From NCBI GenBank assembly GCA_002347645.1, contig DDYF01000042.1:99191-163190 (forward strand): DNA of 64,000 nt, written 5' to 3'. Below are positions 26,097-34,551 of the stretch, piece by piece. The notes beneath the pieces were generated by a model. The model ran no database searches. It had not been told where the DNA came from and was given only the letters and a program-made list of their open reading frames with translations. This stretch comes from Thermoleophilia bacterium UBA2241. GTDB lineage: Bacteria; Actinomycetota; Thermoleophilia; UBA2241. Within the stretch, counting starts at the first letter, position 1, and the number at the start of each line of letters is the position of its first letter. The translations under genes were made by a program, and so were the position numbers.

Positions 26097-28469
26097 GACG
26101 CTGGCCATGAGGCGCCGTTCCGACCCGTCGGCCTCGAAGCGCACGAGAACGATGCCGCCCGCCTCCACGGCGAGCACCGTGCCCTCGCCCAGCGTCGCGT
26201 GCAGCACCCTCTCCCCCGCCGCGAAGTACTGCTCGACGACCTCGGCGTCGAGACCATGCAGGTCCTTGCCGGTGTACCGGCGACCGCTGCCCAGAGTCGA
26301 GTAGTCCTCGTCGGACTCGGGGCGCTCGTCCCAGTCGCGGGCGCCTCGCCTGCGGCGGCGACCGCCGTCGGCGGCGTCGCGGTCGCCGCCCCAGCCGCCG
26401 GCGCCGCCCCAGCCCGAGCCGCCGGACCCGCCCCACGAGCCGCCGCCCCAGCCGCCGGCCGGCCCGCCGACGAGGTGCCGCTTGACGAGGTGCTCGGGGA
26501 TCTCGTCGAGGAAGCGGCTGGGCAGGTTGTACTGCCCGCTGCCCCAGAGGCTGCGGGAACGCGCGTGCAGGAGGTACAAGCGGTCCATCGCGCGCGTCAT
26601 GCCCACGTAGGCGAGACGGCGCTCCTCCTCGACGTTCTGCTCGTCCAGCGAGCGCTGGTGCGGGAAGACCCCCTCCTCCATGCCGGCGATGAACACGACC
26701 GGGAACTCGAGCCCCTTCGCGTTGTGCAGCGTCATCAAGGTGATGAGCTCGCTCGTGTCGACGTAGGAATCCGCGTCGGTGTACAGGGAGATCTCCTGCA
26801 GGAAGCCGTCGAGAGACGGCTCGGCCGCGCGGCGGTCGTACTCGGCGGTGACCCCGAGGAACTCCTCGAGGTTCTCGAGCCGGCCCTCGGCCTCGAGCGT
26901 ACGCTGGCCCTTGAGCTCGTCCTCGTACCCCGTCTCGTCGAGCACGCTGCGCACGACCTCGGCCACCGGCCGTCCCTCGAGTCCCGCCTGCAGCCCCTCG
27001 ACGAGGCGCACGAAGCCGAGCAGGCCGTTGACGGCGGCGGGCGTCAGCCCGGGCACCGCCTCGGGGTCCCGGGCCGCCTCCCAGACGCTCGTCCCGACGC
27101 TCGCCGCGTGCGCCTGCAGGCGGCCGAGCGACGTCGCACCGAGGCCGCGCTTGGGAACGTTGACGACGCGCAGCAGACGTTGCGTGTCGCCGGGATTCAC
27201 GAGCAGCGTGAGATAGGCGAGCACGTCGCGGATCTCGGCGCGTTCGTAGAACTTGGGGCCGCCGATGACCTGGTAGGCGATCGCGTAGCGACCGAACTGC
27301 TCCTCGAGCACGCGCGACTGGGCGTTGATGCGGTAGAGGACGGCGATCTCGTGCGGCGCGTAGGCGCGCTCGGCGCCGGCGCCCGCCTCACCCTCGAGCA
27401 GCTTTTGCACCTCGCTGGCGACGAACTGCGCCTCGGCGCGCTCGTCGTTGACCTCGACGATCTGCGCCGGCGCGCCCTGGCCGCGCGGCGTCCACAGGTT
27501 CTTGCCCTTGCGCTGCCGGTTGTGCGTCACGACCGCGTTGGCCACGTCGAGGATCGCCTGGGTCGAGCGGTAGTTCTGCTCGAGGCGGATGACCTTGGCG
27601 TCGGGATAGTCGCGCTCGAACTCGAGGATGTTGCGGATGTCGGCGCCACGCCACGAGTAGATCGACTGGTCGTCGTCGCCGACCACGGCGAGGTTGCGGT
27701 GCTCGCCGGCGAGCAGGTTGGCGAGTCGGTACTGGGCGTGGTTCGTGTCCTGGTACTCGTCGATGAGGACGAAGCGGAAGGCGCGCTGGTAGTGCTGCCG
27801 GCGCTCGGGGACCTGCTCGAGCAGCTGGACGGTGCGCATGAGCAGGTCGTCGAAGTCCATGGCGTTCATCGCCAGGAGCTCCTTCTCGTAGAGCTCGTAG
27901 ACGTCGGCGGCGATCGCGCCGAAACGGCCCCCCGTCTGTGCGCGGAAGGTGGCCGCGTCGACGAGTTGGTTCTTGGCGTCCGAGATCTGGCGCGCGATCG
28001 CCTCGGGCGGGTGGCGCTTCGTGTCGAGCTCGAGCGTCTCCATGCAGCGGCGCACGAGCCGCTTCTGGTCGTCGGCGTCGTGGATCGAGAAGGCCGAGCG
28101 GTAGCCGAGGCGCTGGGCCTCGCGGCGCAGGATGCGCGCGCACATGGAGTGGAAGGTGCTGACCCACATCGTGCGCGCGACGCCGCCGACGAGGCCCTCG
28201 ATGCGCTCCTTCATCTCGCCGGCGGCCTTGTTGGTGAACGTGATCGCGACGACTTCGTCGGGACGCGCGTGGCCGGCGGCCAAGAGGTAGGCGACGCGGT
28301 GCGTGAGCACGCGCGTCTTGCCCGAGCCGGCGCCGGCCAGGATGAGCAGTGGCCCCTTGGTATGGGTCACGGCCTCGCGCTGCGGCTCGTTGAGCCCGGC
28401 GAGGAGGCGCTCGACGGCGGGCGATGCGGCTGCGCCGACGCCCGCCCCCTCGGCGCCCGCCCCCGTCAC
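26070..28469 (-). CDS. pcrA: ATP-dependent DNA helicase UvrD/PcrA
   Basis: 799 residues. A superfamily 1A 3'-5' helicase acting in repair and replication restart. The Q-motif region LNEPQREAVTH, Walker A AGAGSGKT (45-52), motif II DEYQDTN, motif IV NYRSTQAIL and motif VI YVGMTRAMDRLYLLHARS are all present. After the motor there is a Gly/Trp/Ser-rich linker, then the small C-terminal domain (GERVLHATLGEGTVLAVE) that binds RNA polymerase in PcrA/UvrD. GTG 28469 is coupled by GTGA to the VIT gene. A tandem duplication abuts its stop. Confidence 0.94.
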   Translation of the reverse strand: MTGAGAEGAGVGAAASPAVERLLAGLNEPQREAVTHTKGPLLILAGAGSGKTRVLTHRVAYLLAAGHARPDEVVAITFTNKAAGEMKERIEGLVGGVARTMWVSTFHSMCARILRREAQRLGYRSAFSIHDADDQKRLVRRCMETLELDTKRHPPEAIARQISDAKNQLVDAATFRAQTGGRFGAIAADVYELYEKELLAMNAMDFDDLLMRTVQLLEQVPERRQHYQRAFRFVLIDEYQDTNHAQYRLANLLAGEHRNLAVVGDDDQSIYSWRGADIRNILEFERDYPDAKVIRLEQNYRSTQAILDVANAVVTHNRQRKGKNLWTPRGQGAPAQIVEVNDERAEAQFVASEVQKLLEGEAGAGAERAYAPHEIAVLYRINAQSRVLEEQFGRYAIAYQVIGGPKFYERAEIRDVLAYLTLLVNPGDTQRLLRVVNVPKRGLGATSLGRLQAHAASVGTSVWEAARDPEAVPGLTPAAVNGLLGFVRLVEGLQAGLEGRPVAEVVRSVLDETGYEDELKGQRTLEAEGRLENLEEFLGVTAEYDRRAAEPSLDGFLQEISLYTDADSYVDTSELITLMTLHNAKGLEFPVVFIAGMEEGVFPHQRSLDEQNVEEERRLAYVGMTRAMDRLYLLHARSRSLWGSGQYNLPSRFLDEIPEHLVKRHLVGGPAGGWGGGSWGGSGGSGWGGAGGWGGDRDAADGGRRRRRGARDWDERPESDEDYSTLGSGRRYTGKDLHGLDAEVVEQYFAAGERVLHATLGEGTVLAVEAGGIVLVRFEADGSERRLMASVAPLRRLRA

Positions 28470-29089
28470 GCGACCCACCACTCGAGGAGAAGGCTGATCA
28501 CCAGCAGCGCCCCGCCGGCGACGACGAGCTTGAGGCCCGACAGGACCAGGCGCTCGCGGGAGACGTGACCCAGGAAGACGCCGAGCGCGAAGCACTCCAC
28601 GATGGCGATGGCGACGCTGACCGCGTACGCCGTCGTCATGCCGATCAGGCCGGCGAAGAGGAAGGGCGCGAACGCCAACGCCGAGGCGATGGCCGGCGAC
28701 CCTCCGTCGGCGAGCGCGATCACGACCGTCGCGTACCGCGAGGCGGCGGCGATGTCCGTGTCCTCGAGGCTCGACAGCGTCGACTCCTCGAGCTCGCGCA
28801 TCGCCCGTCCGCGCTCGGCCTTCTCCACCAGATACGAGCCGTAGAACCCCGAGACCGCCATGGCCATCACCGTCGAGAACCCGACGAGGAGCAGCGTGCG
28901 CGGCTCGTCGACGCCGCCGAGGTAGCCGCCGGCGAGGATGCCGAGCGTGGTGAGGACCCCGTCGAAGGCGTTGAGCGCGACGTAGCGTCGCACCAGCTCG
29001 CCCACCTCGGAGATCTCGTGGTAGCGGCGCAGCCGCCCTGCGACGTTATGCAGGCGCGCGCCGAAGCCGGGCTTCTGCCGGACGCTCAC
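28466..29089 (-). CDS. VIT1/CCC1-family membrane protein
   Basis: 207 residues with five predicted helices. It matches the VIT/CCC1 family of Fe2+/Mn2+ transporters: EISEVGELVRRYVALNAFDG at the start, AVSGFYGSYLVEKAERGRAM in the cytosolic segment, and hydrophobic hairpins thereafter. Metal specificity cannot be read from the sequence. It begins 52 bases after the DUF211 gene and is coupled by GTGA to the helicase, so the three may share a transcript. Confidence 0.8.
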   Translation of the reverse strand: MSVRQKPGFGARLHNVAGRLRRYHEISEVGELVRRYVALNAFDGVLTTLGILAGGYLGGVDEPRTLLLVGFSTVMAMAVSGFYGSYLVEKAERGRAMRELEESTLSSLEDTDIAAASRYATVVIALADGGSPAIASALAFAPFLFAGLIGMTTAYAVSVAIAIVECFALGVFLGHVSRERLVLSGLKLVVAGGALLVISLLLEWWVA

Positions 29090-29141
29090 GAGGAGGTCAC
29101 CGGAGGTTCAGTCGAGGGGCGGGCGCGGCGACGACGCCGGC

Positions 29142-29450
29142 TCAGCGCATCCAGCGGGCGCCGGCGTCCTGCGGCGTCTCCGCCTCGTCGATGAGCTCGC
29201 GGCCCGTCGACACCTTGTCGATGGAGTGGATGCTTCCGCCGCTGTCCTGGACGGCCTCGGCGACGTCCTGGAAGTCGATGTCGTCGCCCTCGAGCGTGAT
29301 CTTGATGTTCTCGACCCTGTTGTCGATCTCGAACAGGGTGATGTCGACGCCGTGCACGCCCTCGAGGTCGCCGAGCTTGTCGGCCAGGGTAAGCATGGTC
29401 GGCTGGTGGGGTTTCAAGACGTCGAGGACGAGACGCCTGATCTGGCTCAT
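29142..29450 (-). CDS. DUF211 family protein
   Basis: 102 residues. The start MSQIRRLVLDVLKPHQPTML and the ferredoxin-like pattern with VENIKITLEGDDIDF match DUF211, a small family best known from Archaea, where copies often sit beside membrane proteins. The function is unknown. ATG 29450 follows a GGGGTG-type site. Neighbours downstream are the VIT-type transporter and the helicase. A CTCGATTCGAG palindrome lies upstream at 29475-29485. Confidence 0.85.
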   Translation of the reverse strand: MSQIRRLVLDVLKPHQPTMLTLADKLGDLEGVHGVDITLFEIDNRVENIKITLEGDDIDFQDVAEAVQDSGGSIHSIDKVSTGRELIDEAETPQDAGARWMR

Positions 29451-29515
29451 GGGGTGATCACACTCCGTTCACGGCTCGATTCGAGGCTGCCATCGTAGCA
29501 TACCCGCGCGTGCCG

Positions 29516-29532
29516 CCCCGGCATCGCCGGGG
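29516..29532 (-). terminator. Hairpin terminator candidate
   Basis: A perfect 7-bp stem, CCCCGGC with GCCGGGG, around a three-base loop, 64 bases after the stop of the small gene ending at 29596 and before the DUF211 gene. There is no U-run, as is common for high-GC Actinobacteria. Confidence 0.45.
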
Positions 29533-29595
29533 TGGACGTTGCCCCTTCTCGAGCCCCTGACCGGCCGGTTCCGAGGTGGCGGAGATGCGCCGGCC

Positions 29596-29838
29596 TCAGA
29601 GCTTCGCCAGGTAGACCTCGCCGCCGATGACCGTCACCTTGACGGCCGCGTCCCGCTTGCGCGCCGCGGCGCGCAGCGCCGTCGCCACCGCGTCGGCTCG
29701 GCCGTCCGACTCGTAGCGGGCGTACGCCATGCCCCCGGCAAGGAACTCGTCCAGGACGCGCGCGTACTTGCTCTGCCGCGTGCGCCGCGGGAGCTCGTCG
29801 ACCTTGACCAGCCGGCCCTCGCCCTTCGCCTTCGCCAT
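29596..29838 (-). CDS. Small hypothetical protein
   Basis: 80 residues from ATG 29838, preceded by GAGGAGGAAGGC. It is Lys/Arg-rich at the start (MAKAKGEGRLVKVDELPRRT) and ends VKVTVIGGEVYLAKL. The family is not recognised; the helix LDEFLAGGMAYARYESDGR followed by a short beta pair is what can be described. It lies 26 bases after cysE on the same strand and is probably co-transcribed with it. Confidence 0.65.
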   Translation of the reverse strand: MAKAKGEGRLVKVDELPRRTRQSKYARVLDEFLAGGMAYARYESDGRADAVATALRAAARKRDAAVKVTVIGGEVYLAKL

Positions 29839-29864
29839 GCCTTCCTCCTCGCTCACGGGCCCCG

Positions 29865-30689
29865 TCAGATGCCGAGGCCGGACTCGTACTGCATCAGGTC
29901 GCGGAGCATCCTCTGCGTCTCGGCCACGGCCGCCTCGCGCTCTGCCCCGCGACCGGGGTGCAGCTCGTCGAGCTCCTTCTCCATCTCGACGATGCGAGCC
30001 ACGAGGCACTTCACCGCTTCAGCGACGGGGTCCGGGAGATGCCTGTAGTCGATGTCGGGGATACCGACCTTCTTGCCCTCCAGGAGCACCGGGCGTCCGG
30101 GGTTGCCGACGACGGTCGAGTCTTTCGGCACGTCGAGCACGACCACGCTGCCGGCCCCGATCTTGGCGTCGTCACCGACGGTCACCGAGCCGAGCACCTT
30201 CGCGCCGGCGCCCACGATCACGTTGTCGCCCAGCGTGGGGTGGCGCTTGCCCGTCTCCTTTCCCGTGCCGCCCAGGGTCACCCCTTGGTACAGGGTGACG
30301 TTGTCGCCGATCTCGGTGGTCTCGCCGATGACGACACCCGAGCCATGGTCGATGAAGAGCCCTCTGCCGATGCGCGCCGCCGGGTGGATCTCGACCTGGG
30401 TGACGAAGCGGTTCACCTGCGACACCCAGCGCGCGAGCAACGGCGCCCGGCTCTCGTGCAGCTTGTGTGCCAGCCGGTGCAGCCAGAGCGCGTGGAGGCC
30501 CGAATACGAGGTGAGGATCTGGACGGTGCCGGTCGCCGCCGGGTCGCGCTCCTTGACGGCGCGCACGTCGCCGCGGATCTGCTCGACGGCGATGTCGACC
30601 GTGCGCCGCCCGCTGCGGCCGCGGAGCATGAAGACGCCGGTGGCGGCCCCAGCGGCCAGGATGCCCAGCAGCTTGCGTACCACGTGCAT
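29865..30689 (-). CDS. cysE: Serine O-acetyltransferase
   Basis: About 274 residues. CysE acetylates L-serine with acetyl-CoA to give O-acetylserine, the substrate of the CysK encoded upstream. The left-handed beta-helix hexapeptide repeats are clear (IHPAARIGRGLFIDHGSGVV, IGDNVTLYQGVTLGGTGKET), with the catalytic DHGSG His. It has an uncommon N-terminal hydrophobic segment (LLGILAAGAATGVFML) that may anchor it to the membrane. The ATG at 30689 or GTG at 30692 are both possible. A strong hairpin separates it from larE. Confidence 0.93.
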   Translation of the reverse strand: MHVVRKLLGILAAGAATGVFMLRGRSGRRTVDIAVEQIRGDVRAVKERDPAATGTVQILTSYSGLHALWLHRLAHKLHESRAPLLARWVSQVNRFVTQVEIHPAARIGRGLFIDHGSGVVIGETTEIGDNVTLYQGVTLGGTGKETGKRHPTLGDNVIVGAGAKVLGSVTVGDDAKIGAGSVVVLDVPKDSTVVGNPGRPVLLEGKKVGIPDIDYRHLPDPVAEAVKCLVARIVEMEKELDELHPGRGAEREAAVAETQRMLRDLMQYESGLGI

Positions 30690-30711
30690 CACCTCGCTCT
30701 CGACGCGTTCG

Positions 30712-30737
30712 GCCGGGCGGCGCCGGCGCCGCCCGGC
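30712..30737. terminator. Perfect 26-nt palindrome between larE and cysE
   Basis: Thirteen base pairs with essentially no loop, all G and C, centred at 30724/30725. On the minus strand it lies just after the larE stop and before cysE. It could attenuate or end the cysK-moeB-larE transcript, so cysE may have lower or separate expression. Confidence 0.5.
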
Positions 30738-30747
30738 GGGAGGCGAC

Positions 30748-31611
30748 TTACGGTACCACGCCGGGGACGTCCGGCGGAGGGCAGGCGCCGCACGGCCCCG
30801 CCTCGGGGAGCTCGTTCATGCTCCCGCTGCGCAGCCCGTCCAGGTCAACTGTCACGTACGTGAAGCCCAAGGCGCGCAGGCGGCGCGCGATCTCTTCGCG
30901 CGCCGCGCCGCCGGCGCGCCCGATCTCGTCGCGCGGCACCTCCACGCGCGCCACCGCGCCGTGCGCCCGCACCCTACAGGTGCGAAAGCCGAGCTCGCGC
31001 ATCGCCTGTTCGGCTTCCGCGACACGGCGCAGGGCCGCCTCGCTGATGCGTTCCCCATACGGGATGCGCGAGGCGAGACAGGCCTGCGCCGGGGCGTCCC
31101 ACGCCGCCAGCCCTACCGCTCGCGCCAGGCGGCGGACGTCGCGCTTCGTGAGGCCCGCCTCGAGCAGAGGGTGGCGCACGCCGCGCTCGTCCGCGGCGCG
31201 CATCCCCGGGCGCTCGTCGTCCAGGTCGTCGAGGTTAGCGCCGTCCAGGACGACCGCGCACCCACGCTCGGCAGCCACCCGCCGCACGGCGTCGAGCACC
31301 ATGGCCTTGCAGACGTAGCAGCGGTCGCGCGGGTTGGCCACGAAGCGCGCCTCGTCCATGAGCGGCACCGCGACCTCGACGTGCACCGCGCCCAGCCTGA
31401 GCGCGAGCAGGCGGGCCGCCTCGCCTTCGCCGGGGACCATCACCGGCGCCGCGGCCGTCACGGCGACCACGGCGCCGGGACCCAGCGTTCGCACGGCCAA
31501 CGCGAGCACAAGGCTCGAGTCGACGCCGCCCGAGACCGCGACGCACGCGGAGCGAGCGTCGCGCAACCGGGCGGCGACACGCCCTTCGAGCTCTTCGACC
31601 GTCGCGTGCAC
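30748..31611 (-). CDS. larE: LarE-like sacrificial sulfur transferase
   Basis: 287 residues. LarE is an ATP-dependent PP-loop enzyme that adds sulfur to the pyridinium dicarboxylate precursor of the nickel-pincer cofactor used by LarA. The PP-loop SGGVDSS is at 27-33, and the sacrificial cysteine of single-Cys LarE matches C178 in AQACLASRIPYGERIS. RDRCYVCK near 97-102 adds two cysteines and the C-terminus has CGAC, so an Fe-S version cannot be excluded. It lies 10 bases after moeB/thiF in a sulfur operon. A LarA homologue is at 44.7 kb; LarB and LarC are not in the window. Confidence 0.85.
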   Translation of the reverse strand: MHATVEELEGRVAARLRDARSACVAVSGGVDSSLVLALAVRTLGPGAVVAVTAAAPVMVPGEGEAARLLALRLGAVHVEVAVPLMDEARFVANPRDRCYVCKAMVLDAVRRVAAERGCAVVLDGANLDDLDDERPGMRAADERGVRHPLLEAGLTKRDVRRLARAVGLAAWDAPAQACLASRIPYGERISEAALRRVAEAEQAMRELGFRTCRVRAHGAVARVEVPRDEIGRAGGAAREEIARRLRALGFTYVTVDLDGLRSGSMNELPEAGPCGACPPPDVPGVVP

Positions 31612-31621
31612 GGCGCTTCCG

Positions 31622-32410
31622 CTACGGCCTTCCCGCCTCCGCGAGGCTGGTGATCGCCGGTTCCCTGCCGCAGACGGGGCAGTCGGGCTCGCGGCTGAGC
31701 ACGACCTCCTGGAAGGTCATCTCGGCCGCGTCGAACTGCAGCAGGCGGTCGTAGAGCGGCTCGCCGATCCCGGTCACGACCTTGACGACCTCGCAGGCCT
31801 GGATGCAGCCGACGGTCCCGGCCACGGGCCCGAACACGCCGGCGTCGGCCGGCGAGGGCACGCTGGCGGTGGCCGGCATCTCGGGGAAGACGCAGCGGTA
31901 GCACGCGGTCTCGCCGCCACGGATCGTCATGGCGAGACCGATGAACCGCAGGATGGCCCCTTCGACAAGGGTCTTGCGCAGCAGGACGCAGGCATCGTTG
32001 AGGAGGAAGCGGGCCGGGAAGTTGTCGACCGCGGTCACGATCACGTCGTAGTCGCCCAGCAGCGTCTCCGCGGTCTCCGCCGAGAAGCGCATGTCGTGAC
32101 GCACGAGCTCGATACCGGGGTTGAGCGCGTGCAGCGTGTCGGCCGCGCTGTCGACCTTGCGCCGGCCCAGGTCGGCCGTCGAGTGGAGGACCTGGCGCTG
32201 CAGATTGGAGAGCTCGACGACATCGTCGTCCACGAACCCTAGGCGGCCGACGCCCGCGGCCGCGAGGTAGAGCAGTACCGGCGACCCCAGCCCACCCGTG
32301 CCGACGACGAGGACGGAGGACGCAGCGAGCTTCGCCTGCCCCTCCTCGCCGAACTCCGGGATGGCGAGGTGCCGCGAGTACCGCCTCCGGTCCTCGGCGC
32401 TGAGGCTCAT
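31622..32410 (-). CDS. moeB: MoeB/ThiF-family sulfur-carrier adenylyltransferase
   Basis: 262 residues, an E1-like enzyme that adenylates the C-terminus of small sulfur carriers (MoaD, ThiS or CysO). It has the ATP loop VVGTGGLGSPVLLYLAAAGV, the SNLQRQVLH segment, DNFPARFLLNDACV and two CxxC zinc pairs (CYRC and CPVC). There is no rhodanese domain. ATG 32410 overlaps the cysK stop as ATGA, suggesting a role in sulfur delivery for cysteine or cofactor synthesis. No carrier gene is adjacent, so its partner is unknown. Confidence 0.88.
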   Translation of the reverse strand: MSLSAEDRRRYSRHLAIPEFGEEGQAKLAASSVLVVGTGGLGSPVLLYLAAAGVGRLGFVDDDVVELSNLQRQVLHSTADLGRRKVDSAADTLHALNPGIELVRHDMRFSAETAETLLGDYDVIVTAVDNFPARFLLNDACVLLRKTLVEGAILRFIGLAMTIRGGETACYRCVFPEMPATASVPSPADAGVFGPVAGTVGCIQACEVVKVVTGIGEPLYDRLLQFDAAEMTFQEVVLSREPDCPVCGREPAITSLAEAGRP

Positions 32411-33351
32411 GCGCCGGCCTCCCCGGGAGAGTCGAAGAGCTGCGTCGACAGGTACCGCTCGCCCGTGTCGCAGAGGACGGTGACGATCGTCGTGCCGCGG
32501 CTTGCCGGCCGGCGGGCCACTTCGGCCGCGGCCCAGACGTTGGCCCCGGCGGAGATACCGGCGAGGATACCCTCGCCGCGGGCCAACTCCCGCGCCGCCG
32601 CGAAGGCGTCGTCGGCGTCCACCGTAAGGATCTCGTCGACGACGCCCCTGTCGAGGACCGCGGGCACGAACCCGGCGCCGATGCCCTGGATCCGGTGCGG
32701 CCCGGGAGACCCTCCTGAGAGGACGGGGGAGTCGGCCGGTTCGACGGCGACGACACGCGCCGCCGGCTTGTTCTCGCGCAGGAACCGGCCGACGCCGGTG
32801 ATCGTGCCGCCGGTCCCCACCCCGGCCACGAACGTGTCCACGGCACCCTCCGTGCCGGCCCAGATCTCGGCCGCCGTGGTGCGGTAGTGCACGTCCGGGT
32901 TGGCCGCGTTCTCGAACTGCTGCGGCACGAAGGCGTCGAGGAGCTCGGCGGCGATCTCGGCGGCGCGCGCCACGGCCCCGCGCATGCCCTCGGGGCCCGG
33001 CGTCAGGACGAGGCGCGCCCCGTAGGCCCGCAGCAGCGCGCGCCTCTCGAGGCTCATCGTCTCGGGCATGGTGAGGATGATGTCGTAGCCTCGCGCCGCG
33101 GCCACCATGGCGAGCGCGACGCCCGTATTGCCGCTCGTCGGCTCGACGATCGTCGTCCGCCCGGGAGCGATCAACCCGTCCTTCTCGGCCGCCTCGACCA
33201 TGGCGAGACCGATCCGGTCCTTGACGCTGCCGCCGGGGTTCGCCGCCTCGAGCTTGCCCAGCACCTCGGCGCCGGTCTCGTCCGAGACGCGGTTGAGACG
33301 CACCAGCGGTGTCTTGCCGACCAGCTCTGTGATATCGCGCACGATCGTCAT
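32407..33351 (-). CDS. cysK: Cysteine synthase A
   Basis: 314 residues. A PLP enzyme making cysteine from O-acetylserine and sulfide. The PLP lysine is K44 in NPGGSVKDRI, the phosphate-binding loop is PTSGNTG at 71-77, and GVGTGGTITGVGRFLRE and the C-terminal IGAGFVPAVL region are present. ATG 33351 follows GGAGGGAG. It opens a same-strand group with moeB/thiF, larE and cysE. The 115 bases upstream have no clear regulatory RNA. Confidence 0.94.
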   Translation of the reverse strand: MTIVRDITELVGKTPLVRLNRVSDETGAEVLGKLEAANPGGSVKDRIGLAMVEAAEKDGLIAPGRTTIVEPTSGNTGVALAMVAAARGYDIILTMPETMSLERRALLRAYGARLVLTPGPEGMRGAVARAAEIAAELLDAFVPQQFENAANPDVHYRTTAAEIWAGTEGAVDTFVAGVGTGGTITGVGRFLRENKPAARVVAVEPADSPVLSGGSPGPHRIQGIGAGFVPAVLDRGVVDEILTVDADDAFAAARELARGEGILAGISAGANVWAAAEVARRPASRGTTIVTVLCDTGERYLSTQLFDSPGEAGA

Positions 33352-33466
33352 GGCCGTGTCTCCCTCCGTCGTCTGCCGGCCGGGTGGCGCGGCGAGCGGA
33401 CGACTCCCCAACTCTAGTACATCGTCCCCGAGGGGCGCTCCGTCTGGAGGTCGACCGGCAGTACAC

Positions 33467-33943
33467 TCACGGTCGCTCACCACGACCCCGGGCACCCCAT
33501 CGCCTGACCAGTGCGGTCACGACGGCTCCGAGGACCAGGGTCACGAGGCCTGCCCAGAGCGTGCGATAGACGACCACCCAGAACACGCTCGCGCCGAGGG
33601 CGATGAAGATGAGCGAGTCCTCGACGATGGCGTGCACCATGCTGAGGAACACGCTCATCAGGAAGACCTGCCGGCGGCCGAGGTCGTGGCGCCGGGTGTC
33701 GCGCACGATGACCCCGCCCGCGTACGCCAGCCCGAACAGGAGCCCGACCAGGGTCGGGGCGGCGGCCTCCTCGCGCAAGCCGAGCCAGCGCCCGGCGGAA
33801 CGCGAGAAGCCCCGCACCAGCGCGCGGAACGGGCGCGTCCCCTCGAACACCTCGAGCACCACCATGATCGGGACGACGATGACGAACACCGTGACGAGCA
33901 GGCTCAGAGCACCGTCGACGAAGTCGCGCGCGAGGTCGGCCAT
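33467..33943 (-). CDS. Gate-domain (nucleoside-recognition-like) membrane protein, part B
   Basis: 158 residues, about four helices (LVTVFVIVVPIMVVLEVFEG, LFGLAYAGGVIVRDT, FLMSVFLSMVHAIVEDSLIF, and a C-terminal helix). It resembles one half of the nucleoside-recognition/Gate domain seen in SpmA/SpmB and FeoB-related proteins. The ATG lies two bases after the upstream gene ends, so the two would be translated as a pair. The transported substrate is unknown. Confidence 0.7.
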   Translation of the reverse strand: MADLARDFVDGALSLLVTVFVIVVPIMVVLEVFEGTRPFRALVRGFSRSAGRWLGLREEAAAPTLVGLLFGLAYAGGVIVRDTRRHDLGRRQVFLMSVFLSMVHAIVEDSLIFIALGASVFWVVVYRTLWAGLVTLVLGAVVTALVRRWGARGRGERP

Positions 33944-33945
33944 CG

Positions 33946-34431
33946 TCAGAAGACCCCCATGAGGAGGTTGGCAACCGCCGCGGCGGCGAGGCCCGCGACG
34001 GCGCGCAGGACACCGAAGGCGAAGCCGTTCATGCCGGCCTTGTACAGGACGGCGCCCTCCACCAGGAGATTGTGACCGATGAGCATCGCGATGGCGAGCA
34101 CGGTGATCTGCGTCGCGCTCAGCGAGAGCGCCTGCATGGCACCGACCGCCGCGTACAGGTTGAGCACGTAGCCGACGACCAAGGGGAGGGCAGCTTCCCC
34201 CGGCAGGCCGAGCAGGGACATGGCAGGAGCCGCCGCGTCGGCCAGCGCCTCGATGACCCCGAGGCGCTCGAGCACCAGTGCCGCGGCGTACGCGGGGATC
34301 ATGAACCGGGCAAGTTGCCAGAAGGTCGCGAGGCCCGCCTTGAGCCCGAGGACGACGTCCCGCCGCACCTGGGCACGCAAGCCTGGCGGCGTGGCGGGTG
34401 GCATCGGGTGTCTCTCGGCGTCTGGCTCCAT
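33946..34431 (-). CDS. Gate-domain (nucleoside-recognition-like) membrane protein, part A
   Basis: 161 residues, about four helices, starting MEPDAERHP; an internal ATG ten codons later (MPPATPP) is possible. The middle contains FWQLARFMIPAYAAALVLER and YVLNLYAAVGAMQALSLSA, matching the other half of the Gate-type pair. It is followed after two bases by the part B gene. The upstream ribosome binding site is weak. A complex of two half-transporters is inferred from adjacency and shared topology only. Confidence 0.65.
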   Translation of the reverse strand: MEPDAERHPMPPATPPGLRAQVRRDVVLGLKAGLATFWQLARFMIPAYAAALVLERLGVIEALADAAAPAMSLLGLPGEAALPLVVGYVLNLYAAVGAMQALSLSATQITVLAIAMLIGHNLLVEGAVLYKAGMNGFAFGVLRAVAGLAAAAVANLLMGVF

Positions 34432-34551
34432 GTGCGCGGCCGATTCTCGCACGTGCCGCGGCGCATCGTCACCGGCCCCCGTGGCGAACGTCACCGCGCC
34501 GGGGCGGTCGTCACCCTTTCCGCCCGGACGCGCGGCGCGCAGCATGGGCCA

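Noticed and set aside
25299..28568. A 1,089-codon open frame on the plus strand over the enoyl-CoA hydratase and helicase genes
   Set aside because: It is antisense to two clear genes, its protein is Arg/Leu/Val/Asp-rich with no motifs, and such long shadow frames are expected at this GC content.
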